From the NCBI RefSeq assembly GCF_000022085.1, contig NC_011894.1, forward strand, positions 6,012,501 to 6,076,500: a stretch of DNA of 64,000 nt, given 5' to 3'. This DNA is from Methylobacterium nodulans ORS 2060. GTDB taxonomy: Bacteria > Pseudomonadota > Alphaproteobacteria > Rhizobiales > Beijerinckiaceae. The notes beneath the pieces were generated by a model, which was not told the origin of the DNA, ran no database searches, and worked only from the letters and a program-made list of their open reading frames with translations. Positions within the stretch are counted from its first letter, which is position 1. Each line of letters opens with the position of its first letter. The translations under genes were made by a program, and so were the position numbers. Below are positions 8,017 through 16,635 of this stretch, in pieces.

Positions 8017-8616
8017 TCAGGCGGTCGCCTCGGCGTACATCTTCTCCACGTGCTCCCAGTTCACGAGGTTCTCGATGAACGCCTTGAGGTAGTCGGGGCG
8101 ACGGTTGCGATAATCGATGTAGTAGGAATGCTCCCAGACATCGACGCCGAGGATCGGCTTGGCGCCATGCACCAGCGGGTTCTCCCCGTTGGGGGTCTTC
8201 ATGATCTCGAGCTTGCCGTTCTTCACGGCGAGCCAGGCCCAGCCGGAGCCGAACTGCGACACGCCGGCCTGGATGAAGTCGGCCTTGAACTTGTCGGTGC
8301 CGCCGAGATCCTGGGCGATCTTCTTCTCCAGGGCGCCCGGGATGGCGCCGCCGCCGTTCGGCTTCATCCACTGCCAGAAGTGGATGTGGTTGTAATGCTG
8401 GCCCGCATTGTTGAAGAGGGCCTGGTTCTGGCCGTAGGAGGCCTTCACCACCTCCTCGACGCTCTTACCCGCGAGTTCCGAGCCTTCGAGGAGTTTGTTG
8501 CCGGTGTCGACATAGGCCTTGTGGTGCTTGTCGTGGTGAAACTCGAGGGTTTCCTTCGACATGTAGGGCTGCAACGCGTCATAGGCGTAGGGCAGTTCGG
8601 GCAGCGTGAAGGCCAT
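8017..8616 (-). CDS. sodB: superoxide dismutase (Fe/Mn family)
   Basis: The product is 199 residues, full length for a cytoplasmic Fe/Mn-SOD. The metal ligands are all readable: histidine in LEFHHDKHHKAYVD (residues about 27-40), histidine in NHIHFWQWM (about 77), and aspartate and histidine in the DVWEHSYYIDYRNRRPDYL block (about 160-165). Several positions, such as the GVSQFGSGWAWL segment, fit the iron-type enzyme of alphaproteobacteria. It converts superoxide to peroxide and oxygen. It is a single gene with a hairpin after its stop. Confidence 0.95.
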   Translation of the reverse strand: MAFTLPELPYAYDALQPYMSKETLEFHHDKHHKAYVDTGNKLLEGSELAGKSVEEVVKASYGQNQALFNNAGQHYNHIHFWQWMKPNGGGAIPGALEKKIAQDLGGTDKFKADFIQAGVSQFGSGWAWLAVKNGKLEIMKTPNGENPLVHGAKPILGVDVWEHSYYIDYRNRRPDYLKAFIENLVNWEHVEKMYAEATA

Positions 8617-8823
8617 CGGGTGTCTCCGGATCGCTAGAGCGACGGACCTGCCGCCGGCAGCCTCGCTGCGGCGCGGGATCCGGGCGTTAGGTAAGTCGGT
8701 CCGCGCCCTCCGGCAACGTGCCGCACGGGCGGGAAGGCGTTGTCTCCCCGATTTTGCAAAAGCGCGGCAGGGCCTTAAATCTCGGCTTTAAGCGGCCCGC
8801 CCGCGCCTGTTACGAGAGTCGTG

Positions 8824-9687
8824 ATGATTGGTGCGTTGTTCGCGCTCGCCCTGCTGATGATCGTCGGCGGCCTCGCCGCCATGGTGCAGGGGATCCCCTT
8901 CGTGCGGCTGGAGGTCGGCTGGACCATGGTCATCGCCGGCACGGTCGGGGCGAGCGGCGGGGCGGTGCTGCTCGGCATCGCGGCGGCGACGACCCGGCTC
9001 GTGCGCATCGAGCGCCTTCTCGCCACGCGCGCGCAGCCGGACTTTCCGGCCGAGCCTTCCCGCGCGACGCTGCCGCCGCTCCCCACGATGCCGACGCCGC
9101 CCCGACCCGAAGCACCGGCCGCCGAACCGCAGGCTCCCGCGCCGGAGCCGTCCCCCTCGCCGGTCGCCGCGGCGCTGAGCGGGGCCGGCGTGGCGGGCGC
9201 CGCCGCTCTGGTCGCCCCCGAACTGCGCCTCACCCGGGCCGAGCCCGACGAGGCATTCGGCCCGCCATCCCCCGCGCCCGACGCTCCGCTTGCCCAGACA
9301 CCTGGTGCTCAGGAACCCGCCGCCTCGCCGCCGCCCGAGGAGGAGGCCCGGCCGCAGGAGCCTCCGGCACCGGAGCTTCAGGCGCCCGAGCCGCCTCCCG
9401 CGGAGCCCCGGGCCGACAGCGCCGCGCCCGAGGAGCCGCCCGGGCCTGCCGAAGAGCCCGCTCCGAAGGAGCCAGCCCCCGCGGAGCCGGCTCCGGAGGA
9501 GCCCGAGGAGCCGACCATCGTCGGCACCTACGCGTCCGGCGGCAACACCTACGTGATGTATTCGGACGGGACGATCGACGCGCAGACGCCGAGCGGCAAG
9601 TACCGCTTCACCTCGCTCGACGAGCTCAAGACCTTCATCGCCGAGGGCGGGGAGGCGGGCGACGAGCTGCGCTCGGGGGCGGCCTGA
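8824..9687 (+). CDS. membrane-anchored proline/glutamate-rich protein
   Basis: The protein is 287 residues. Two hydrophobic helices (residues about 2-22 and 32-56) are followed by about 160 residues of low-complexity Pro/Ala/Glu sequence, then a compact C-terminal domain of about 55 residues beginning EPTIVGTYASGGNTYVMYSD and ending in a helix (LDELKTFIAEG). That C-terminal piece looks like a small beta domain carrying the motif GTYxSGGNxYxMYxDGxIxAxTP, seen in many Methylobacterium-type hypothetical proteins. ATG at 8824 was taken; GTG at 8821 is directly in front and equally possible. Function unknown. Confidence 0.75.
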   Translation: MIGALFALALLMIVGGLAAMVQGIPFVRLEVGWTMVIAGTVGASGGAVLLGIAAATTRLVRIERLLATRAQPDFPAEPSRATLPPLPTMPTPPRPEAPAAEPQAPAPEPSPSPVAAALSGAGVAGAAALVAPELRLTRAEPDEAFGPPSPAPDAPLAQTPGAQEPAASPPPEEEARPQEPPAPELQAPEPPPAEPRADSAAPEEPPGPAEEPAPKEPAPAEPAPEEPEEPTIVGTYASGGNTYVMYSDGTIDAQTPSGKYRFTSLDELKTFIAEGGEAGDELRSGAA

Positions 9688-9783
9688 CCGCCGGTCCCGA
9701 GCCGGCCGTCAGATTCCGATCGACGCATCCGGAGTCCATCCAGGAGACGTTGACAGCTTTTCTCCGGCACCTTTTCTCCGTCC

Positions 9784-9840
9784 GTACCAACGGCCCGCTG
9801 CGCCAGCACTCGCTGCGTCAGCAGCCTGGGCCGTTGGTAT
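9784..9840. repeat. family A repeat, short form
   Basis: A 57-base inverted repeat bounded by GTACCAACGGCC and GGCCGTTGGTAT, with GCTGCGTCAGCAG in the interior. It is the deleted form of the roughly 160-base family A element at 19123, 24846, 28093 and 41411. It abuts a family B element on its right. Confidence 0.8.
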
Positions 9841-10101
9841 GAGTTGCCACCGGCGCTGCTGACCCTGGCGGATGAAACCGGCCGCACGTGCGCCCTTTGA
9901 TGGCAGCCTCAACGGCCCTCATGCTGAGGTGCTGCGCGATCGAAGATCGCGCAGCCTCGAAGCACCCCGGACCGGTGCTCCCGGCTACCCGGAGATTGGA
10001 CGAGCGTTCAGGCGTGCTTCGAGGCAGCCTGCGCGATCTGCGATAGCCTGCGCCTCAGCATGAGGAGCGGGGCGGCTTCCACGCACCTCAGTTTCTATTA
10101 T
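9841..10101. repeat. family B mosaic repeat
   Basis: This element runs from a GGCGGATGAAACCGGCCGCA segment through TTTGATGGCAGCCTC, two facing copies of CTCATGCTGAGG / CCTCAGCATGAGG, internal CCTCGAAGCAC / GTGCTTCGAGGC arms, to CACCTCAGTTTCTATTATTTA. It is colinear with the element at 12194-12446. It fills the whole gap between the + strand membrane protein and the histidine kinase; the kinase stop codon (TAA, minus strand) touches its right end. Confidence 0.8.
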
Positions 10102-11916
10102 TTAGAGCTTCGCCAGCGGGTTGAGGGCGATGTTGCGCTTCGGCATCGGGGCCAGCATCGTCAGGCGCAGACCGTCGGGGGCGTAATCGATCGCGACATT
10201 GGCCTGGACCTGGGTCGAGAGCACCCGCTGCAGCAGCCGCGAGCCGAAGCCCTGGCGACTGGGCGGCATCACCGGCGGCCCGCCGGATTCGCGCCATTCG
10301 AAGCGCAGCACGACCCGGTCGCCCTCGGGCTCCAGATTCCAGCGCACCCGCACGCGCCCGCCGCGGCCCGACAGGGCGCCGTATTTCGCCGCGTTGGTGG
10401 TGAGTTCGTGGATCGCCATGCCGATCGGCACCGCGATCTCGGAGGCGAGGTCGACGGCCGGCCCTTCGAGGGTGATGCGCCCGTCGGCCTCCGGGGTCAT
10501 CGGGCCGTCCGCATAGGGCGTGAGCTCGTTCTCCAGGAGGCCGCGCAGGGAGGCCGTCTGCCACACGTCCTCGGTCAGCACCGAATGGGTGTGGGCGAGC
10601 GACATGATCCGGCCGACGAAGGCCTCGTAGAAGCTCTCGATGCTCGATGCGGTGCGGGCGGTGGAGCCGACGATGGCCTGCACGGTGGCGAGCGTGTTCT
10701 TCACCCGATGGTGCAGCTCGCGGATCAGCAGCGTCTGGCGCTCCTCGGCGAGGCGCCGGTCGGTGATGTCGGCCACGACGCCGATGAGGCGGCGCGGAAG
10801 GCCCCCCGGCGTGTCGCGCTCGAAGCGCCCGGCCATCTCGATCGTCCGCCACGCCCCGTCGCTCGCGCGGCGGATGCGCCCTGCGGCGTGGAGGACGCCC
10901 TCGCCCTGCAGGGCGGCCGCGATGGCGGCACGGAACGGGCCCTTGTCCTCCGGATGCATCACGTCGCGGAAGAACTCGGTCATGCTGATCGTGCCGTCCT
11001 GCGGGCGGCGGCCGAAGATCTCCCACATGCGCTCGTTCTCCCAGAGCGCCTGATCGTCGAGGAGATGCCACTCGAAGATGCCGAGCGCCGCCACCGAGGT
11101 GGCGACGCGCAGCCGCTGCTCGCGGTCATGGAGGGCGCGCCGCGCCTCCTCGCGGGCGGTGACGTCCTGGACGACGCCGATCATGCCGGCGACCGCCCCG
11201 TCCGGCCCGAACTGGGCCCGGCCGCGGGCCGAGATCCACACTTCCTGATCGTCGGGCGGGCGGCGGTAGCGCGCGTCGACGGCGTAGGCCCGCCCCTCCG
11301 GCAGGGCCTCCTGAATAAGGGCGCGGGCCCGCTCCAGGTCGTCGCGGTGGAAGCGGAGCTGCAGATCCTCCCAGGTGACCGAGGGGCCCGGCGGCAGGCC
11401 CAGGATCTCGGCGGCGCGCTCCGACAGGGTGATCTCTCCGCTCGCCGGGCTCCAGCTCCAGTCGCCGAGCCCGGCGGAGGCGAGCGCGAGGCGGGTCTGC
11501 TCGGCACGGGCAGCGGCACCGTGGTCCTCCGCTGCCTCGACCACCAGAACCCGCTGCCCGTCGCGCCGCGGCCCGGCTCGGACCATGACCCAGGCGGCGC
11601 CGCGATCGGGGCGCCGCCAGCACTGCTCGACGGGCTCCCCGGATCCGGGCTCGACCGCCGCGGTTTCGGGATCCATGAGGTCGGCGAGCCGCCGGCCCAG
11701 GAGCTCGGCCGGCGCGGCCGCGAGGAGCGCGCAGAGCCGCGGATTGACGGCGACGAGCCGGTCGTCCGGCCCGGCCAGGCAAGCGAGCCCGACCGGCGCC
11801 GCCTCGAAGGCGAGGCGTGCGATGGCGTCATCGGGGTAGCCCGGCTCCGGCGCGTCTCCCTGCCGGGCGGGCTGCTGGTCAGGCCTGTGGTCCAAGACGC
11901 GCCCCACTGGTCTCAA
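10102..11916 (-). CDS. PAS-domain sensor histidine kinase, HWE/HisKA_2 type
   Basis: Up to 604 residues, with no transmembrane helix, so probably cytoplasmic. Three PAS domains follow each other: about 30-135, 145-265 (ending GVVQDVTARE) and 270-395 (ending GVVADITDRR). The phosphoacceptor segment RELHHRVKNTLATVQAI is at about 399-415, and the ATPase has the N-box HELTTNAAKYGAL and a GFGSRLL glycine box. This layout belongs to the HWE/HisKA_2 group, which includes light, redox and general-stress kinases; no LOV cysteine motif is seen. No response regulator is adjacent. The start is unsure: TTG at 11916 or GTG at 11907; no good ribosome site was seen for either. Confidence 0.85.
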   Translation of the reverse strand: MRPVGRVLDHRPDQQPARQGDAPEPGYPDDAIARLAFEAAPVGLACLAGPDDRLVAVNPRLCALLAAAPAELLGRRLADLMDPETAAVEPGSGEPVEQCWRRPDRGAAWVMVRAGPRRDGQRVLVVEAAEDHGAAARAEQTRLALASAGLGDWSWSPASGEITLSERAAEILGLPPGPSVTWEDLQLRFHRDDLERARALIQEALPEGRAYAVDARYRRPPDDQEVWISARGRAQFGPDGAVAGMIGVVQDVTAREEARRALHDREQRLRVATSVAALGIFEWHLLDDQALWENERMWEIFGRRPQDGTISMTEFFRDVMHPEDKGPFRAAIAAALQGEGVLHAAGRIRRASDGAWRTIEMAGRFERDTPGGLPRRLIGVVADITDRRLAEERQTLLIRELHHRVKNTLATVQAIVGSTARTASSIESFYEAFVGRIMSLAHTHSVLTEDVWQTASLRGLLENELTPYADGPMTPEADGRITLEGPAVDLASEIAVPIGMAIHELTTNAAKYGALSGRGGRVRVRWNLEPEGDRVVLRFEWRESGGPPVMPPSRQGFGSRLLQRVLSTQVQANVAIDYAPDGLRLTMLAPMPKRNIALNPLAKL

Positions 11917-12056
11917 GGCCGGCGGCGCCGGCCGCGAACGGAAAGGCGGCTCACGCGCTGGGAAACCGCATCCGGCCGGCTCCCGCGCGGGCCGGCCCCC
12001 GTCTCTCTCCGCCCTTGATGTCCCCGCCCAGGCCCGAAGGGCTTGGCCGTCCGAGG

Positions 12057-12245
12057 ATGATGACCGTCATGGCGCTCAGCGACAAGGCTCTCTCGGTCTT
12101 TGCGTTCGCAGCCTATCATCAACTGGACAGCGGACAGAAGGTGTCGCGCGTCCTCGTCTCGGAACAGATCAACCGGACGCCGTATCAGTTGCCACCAGCT
12201 TTGCCGACCCCGGCGGATGAAACCGGCCGCACGTGCGCCCTTTGA
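12057..12245 (+). pseudogene. small gene apparently interrupted by a repeat
   Basis: After a GAGG and clustered ATG codons (12057, 12060, 12069), the frame reads MALSDKALSVFAFAAYHQLD then SGQKVSRV. These first 30 residues look like genuine protein with a helical segment. From about 12146 the same frame simply translates the right arm of repeat family C and then family B, to a stop at 12245. I read this as the front of a small conserved protein whose rear was replaced by the repeat. Whether the hybrid of about 60 residues is made is unknown. Confidence 0.4.
12146..12193. repeat. family C repeat, one arm only
   Basis: The bases GCGCGTCCTCGTCTCGGAAC followed by AGATCAACCGGACGCCGTATCAG match one arm of the full 128-base palindrome at 36576-36703 with few differences. 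The other arm is missing here. It joins directly to a family B element. Confidence 0.75.
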
Positions 12246-12446
12246 TGGCAGCCTCAACGGCGCTCATGCTGAGGTGCTGGCGATCGCAGATCGCGCAGGC
12301 TGCCTCGAAGCACGCCTGACCGCTGGTCCAAGGCTCTGGCGGATGGGAGCACCGGTCCGGCGTGCTTCGAGGCAGCCTGCGCGATCTGCGATCGCCAGCA
12401 CCTCAGCAGGAGGAGGGGGGCGGATTCCACTCACGTCAGTTTCGAT
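12194..12446. repeat. family B mosaic repeat
   Basis: This copy is colinear with 9841-10101: GGCGGATGAAACCGGCCGCA, TTTGATGGCAGCCTCAACGG, facing CTCATGCTGAGGTGCT and AGCACCTCAGCA arms separated by about 125 bases, two inner arms CCTCGAAGCACGCC and GGCGTGCTTCGAGG, then CACGTCAGTTTCGATTTA. The TAA stop of trmB on the minus strand lies exactly at the right edge. Together with 11917-12145 this explains the 530-base gap; nothing else is recognisable apart from the truncated small gene. Confidence 0.8.
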
Positions 12447-13148
12447 TTAGACGCGCGCGAAGGTGAGATAGCTCGGCCGCCGACCCTGGGCGATCGCCTT
12501 CGCCTCGTAGCGGGTGCCCGGCCAGTCGGCCCAGGGCGTCGTCCAGTCGGTGGCCCGCTCGGCCGTCCAGCGCAGATGCGGCGCACGGGCGGCCCGCACC
12601 AGCGTCCAGCCCGCATAATCGTCGATGTCGCTGGCGAAGCGGAAGCTGCCGCCGGGTGCGAGCACGCGGGCGATCTCCGCGAGGCTCTCGTTGGAGACGA
12701 ACCGCCGCTTGCGCTGGCGGCGCTTGGGCCAGGGGTCGGGATAGAGCAGGAAAACCCGCTCCACGCTCGCATCCGGCAGCCGCGGCAGCAATTCCATCGC
12801 GTCCCGATCCCAGAGCCTCACATTGGCGAGGCCGTCGTCGTCGACGCGGCGCAGGAGCTTGGCGACGCCGTTCACGAAGGGCTCGCAGCCGATGAAGCCG
12901 ATCTCCGGATGGGCGCGGGCCTGGGCGGCCAGGTGCTCGCCGCCGCCGAAGCCGATCTCGAGCCACAGGGCCGAGACGGGATGGGGGAACAGGGCGGCGG
13001 GATCGAGCGGCCCCTCCGCCGGTACGCGCAGCCGCGGCAGGAGCGCGGCGATGCGCTCCTCCTGCCCGGCCCGAAGGCGCTTGCCCTTGCGGCGGCCGTA
13101 GAAGGCGCGACCCCGCTCGGGGGCCGCGTCCGTGTCGTCATCGGTCAT
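12447..13148 (-). CDS. trmB: tRNA (guanine-N7-)-methyltransferase TrmB
   Basis: The protein is 233 residues. After a basic N-terminus (AFYGRRKGKRLRAGQ) comes the SAM-binding fold with LEIGFGGGEHLAAQA (residues about 73-87), then FIGCEPFVNGVAKLL, and the substrate-side motif LYPDPWPKRRQRKRRFV (about 145-160), which is diagnostic for TrmB. The C-terminus has the usual YEAKAIAQGRRP segment. It methylates G46 in the variable loop of tRNAs. It follows metK by 49 bases on the same strand, an arrangement common in Hyphomicrobiales. Confidence 0.95.
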   Translation of the reverse strand: MTDDDTDAAPERGRAFYGRRKGKRLRAGQEERIAALLPRLRVPAEGPLDPAALFPHPVSALWLEIGFGGGEHLAAQARAHPEIGFIGCEPFVNGVAKLLRRVDDDGLANVRLWDRDAMELLPRLPDASVERVFLLYPDPWPKRRQRKRRFVSNESLAEIARVLAPGGSFRFASDIDDYAGWTLVRAARAPHLRWTAERATDWTTPWADWPGTRYEAKAIAQGRRPSYLTFARV

Positions 13149-13197
13149 GATGGTCCAGTGCTACTGCGGACGCGCCCCGTAGCACCGGAGCAGCGGA

Positions 13198-14376
<1,179 letters not shown>

Positions 14377-14469
14377 AGGTTCTGTATCCCCTGACCGGCC
14401 GGGCGTGTCCGTCCGATCCTCTGCCCGGGTTTCGACGCGATGGGGTTGTGGCAGCCGATAAAGCCGCGG

Positions 14470-14919
14470 TCAACCTGAAGGACCGAAGGTGTTCTCTTTA
14501 TCGAACGGGGGCGTGTCCTGGAGGGCACGGTCGAGGGCCTTGACCACCGCGGCGAGCCGCTGGCGATCCTCGGTTCCCAGGTGCGCATCGGCGGCGCGCG
14601 CCACCGCGCCCGCAAAATCCGTCCAGGGCGCCTCGCCCAGTAGCACCGCCTGAGGCCGCTCGGCCAAGCCCGGCCCGGCTGCCTCGCCCCGGGGCAGTCC
14701 CTCGAAGAAGTACCCGATCGGCACGTCGAACAGCCGGCCGACGAAGTCGAGATCGGCTGCGCTCATGCGGTTGAGCCCCTTCTCATATTTTCCGAACTGC
14801 GAGTCCGAGATGCCCAGGCGTTGGGCCAGCGCCTCGCGGGAGAGCTTCGCCTGCTTGCGGAGCCGCTCGATGCGCTGGCCGATATGGACGTCACGCGCGT
14901 CCGCGGGTTTGCCGGCCAT
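14470..14919 (-). CDS. XRE-family helix-turn-helix regulator
   Basis: The protein is 149 residues. The HTH_3 domain is at residues about 12-70: IGQRIERLRKQAKLSREALA then QRLGISDSQFGKYEKGLNRM and a dimerising FDVPIGYFFEGL. A helical tail of about 75 residues follows. Regulators of this kind directly precede metK in many Hyphomicrobiales, so a role in methionine or SAM homeostasis is possible but unproven. It is the first gene of the xre-metK-trmB run; the start is divergent from an acyltransferase gene over 208 bases that must hold both promoters. Confidence 0.85.
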   Translation of the reverse strand: MAGKPADARDVHIGQRIERLRKQAKLSREALAQRLGISDSQFGKYEKGLNRMSAADLDFVGRLFDVPIGYFFEGLPRGEAAGPGLAERPQAVLLGEAPWTDFAGAVARAADAHLGTEDRQRLAAVVKALDRALQDTPPFDKENTFGPSG

Positions 14920-15127
14920 GGTGGCTCGCCGAAGAGGGGCGCGGTCGGCGCCGTCGGAGGAAACGCCGGGATTGTTGCTCCCCGAAGGTTGACGGCCGGT
15001 AAAAGCCCGGCGTTCGGCCGAACGGAGCGTTCGCCGAGCCGATCCCGGACGGGTGCGGACCTACGTTAACAGCCCGCCAACCGGCCCTCAGTGACACTCG
15101 GCCGCTCTCTTCCGTGAGGTTCGCCCG

Positions 15128-16327
15128 ATGCCCTCACCCGCCGATGCGGCTGAACCGAAGCCGGGGCCCGTCCAGGACGGGCGCGTGCTCGCCCTCGATG
15201 GCCTGCGCGGCGTAATGACGATCTTCGTCGTGCTCTCGCATTACTTCGGCGAGGTCCCGCACGGTTTCAGGATCGCGATGCTCGGCTGGATCGCCGTCGA
15301 CATGTTCTTCGTCCTGAGCGGCTACCTCGTCGGCAAGCTCATCGTGGAGAAGGGGCACCACGCGAACTTCCTCACGGTGTTCTTCGTGCGCCGGGCCTGC
15401 CGGACGCTGCCGATCTACATGGTCTGCGTCGTCGCCGTGTTCGGCCTCCTCGCGGTGCTCGATCGCCCCTGGACCCGGGACGAGGAGCACTTCCCGCTGT
15501 GGTCCTACCTGACCTTCAGCCAGAATGCCCTGATGGTCGCGACGGGCCGGGTCGGCGCCGAATGGCTCGCACCGACCTGGACGCTCGGCGTCGAGGAGCA
15601 CTTCTACCTGCTGCTCCCGCTCGTCTTCGCGCTGGTGCCGCGGCCGAAGCTCGCGGCCGCCCTCGTCGCGGTCGCGCTCCTCGCGGCCGGCAGCCGGGCG
15701 GCGATCCTCGGTCTCGCGCCGGACTGGACCCTCGCCGCCCTCATGCTCCTGCCGACCCGGGCGGACGGCCTCGCCTGCGGCGTGCTCGCTGCGCTCGTGG
15801 TCACGGGGGGAAGGCCGCGCCTCGACGGCCGCGACGGCCTCCTGCGCGGCGCGGTCCCGCTCCTGCTGGCGGCCACCGCCCTGCTGCGGATCATCGGCGG
15901 CGAGGACGGCCTGCTGTTCGCCGCGCTGGGGCATGCCGTCGTGTCGCTCGCCTGCGCACACTTCCTGCTCGCCCTGGTGCGCGGCGCGCCCGAGGCGATC
16001 CGCCTGCACGCGCCGGTCCTCCGCTTCTTCGGCACGACCTCCTATGCCGTCTACCTCACCCACATGCCGATCCTCGGCCTGATGCACGGGCTCATCCTGG
16101 ACGCCAAACCCGATATCGCCACGCCGGCGCAATGGGGCGTGACGCTCGCGGCGCTCCCGGTCTGCGTGGGAATCGGCTGGTTGCTGACGCGCACCATCGA
16201 GGCGCCGATCAGCGCCTATGGGCGAAGCTGGCGCTGGCAGGAGCAGCCGCCGCGCCGATTCGAAGCCGCACCGGTGTCGCTCGGCGTAAGGCCAGCCGCG
16301 TCACCCGTCCGGTCCGATTCGGCATGA
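15128..16327 (+). CDS. acyltransferase 3 family membrane protein
   Basis: This is a 399-residue polytopic membrane protein of the OatA/OafA/NodX superfamily. The conserved opening is present (VLALDGLRGVMTIFVVLSHY at about 22-41, with the catalytic-site HY), followed by WIAVDMFFVLSGYLVGKLI, an RRACRTLPIYM cytoplasmic motif, and a WTLGVEEHFYLLLPL segment near residue 155. About ten hydrophobic helices follow. Such proteins transfer acetyl or other acyl groups to sugars of cell-envelope polymers. The acceptor here is unknown; no polysaccharide cluster adjoins it. Confidence 0.88.
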   Translation: MPSPADAAEPKPGPVQDGRVLALDGLRGVMTIFVVLSHYFGEVPHGFRIAMLGWIAVDMFFVLSGYLVGKLIVEKGHHANFLTVFFVRRACRTLPIYMVCVVAVFGLLAVLDRPWTRDEEHFPLWSYLTFSQNALMVATGRVGAEWLAPTWTLGVEEHFYLLLPLVFALVPRPKLAAALVAVALLAAGSRAAILGLAPDWTLAALMLLPTRADGLACGVLAALVVTGGRPRLDGRDGLLRGAVPLLLAATALLRIIGGEDGLLFAALGHAVVSLACAHFLLALVRGAPEAIRLHAPVLRFFGTTSYAVYLTHMPILGLMHGLILDAKPDIATPAQWGVTLAALPVCVGIGWLLTRTIEAPISAYGRSWRWQEQPPRRFEAAPVSLGVRPAASPVRSDSA

Positions 16328-16332
16328 GGGCG

Positions 16333-16626
16333 TGGCGTCCCCGGCAGGGCTCGAACCTGCGACCCCAGGTTTCATCCCACTTCGGCTTTCGCCGCCGCCA
16401 TCCGGCGTTCGTGGTCTGGACTATCCCTTCACCGTAGGCACGAGGCCCTTAGGTGCCGCCCGTCTAGTCTCTACACCTTCCCGGCAGGGCCGGGCTTGGC
16501 TCGGGATCGGCGTGACGCGAGATCGACGCTTTCCCCGACTTTGAGCGGATCCGCCGCGCAGTTTCCCGGCGCGGCGCCCAATTCGGTTCAGGAAACCTGT
16601 GCTCTGTCCAGCTGAGCTACGGAGAC
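16333..16626 (-). tRNA. tRNA-Arg(CCU), interrupted by a group I intron
   Basis: On the minus strand exon 1 (16626-16590, 37 nt) gives acceptor GTCTCCG, TA, D-stem GCTC/GAGC, anticodon stem CAGGT and TTCCT, ending with anticodon CCU. Exon 2 (16372-16333, 40 nt) gives AA, stem ACCTG, variable GGGTC, T-arm GCAGG-TTCGAGC-CCTGC, acceptor CGGGGAC, discriminator G and an encoded CCA. All stems pair (one G-U in the acceptor). The mature tRNA is 77 nt. The interrupting 217 nt are inserted just 3' of the anticodon. An intron in tRNA-Arg(CCU) is known from other alphaproteobacteria such as Agrobacterium. Confidence 0.92.
16373..16589 (-). ncRNA. self-splicing group I intron in tRNA-Arg(CCU)
   Basis: The intron is 217 nt without an ORF. 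The upstream exon ends in U and the intron ends in G, the group I boundary rule. Two conserved core elements are readable on the minus strand: AGAGACTAGACG at 16472-16461 (the P and R type P7 strand) and AAGGGATAGTCC at 16429-16418 (the Q/S type partner, with GATAGTC pairing back to GACTA). The size matches the small ORF-less bacterial tRNA introns of group IC3. Splice sites were set by restoring a canonical anticodon arm. Confidence 0.88.
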
Positions 16627-16635
16627 CCACGCGCC

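Noticed and set aside
10060..12018. A 652-codon + strand ORF
   Set aside because: Antisense to the histidine kinase and running into repeat DNA at both ends; no ribosome site or domain.
14377..14469. SAM-type riboswitch upstream of metK
   Set aside because: The gap is only 93 bases. I could not match any conserved SAM-II, SAM-V or SAM/SAH core, so no claim is made without a covariance search.
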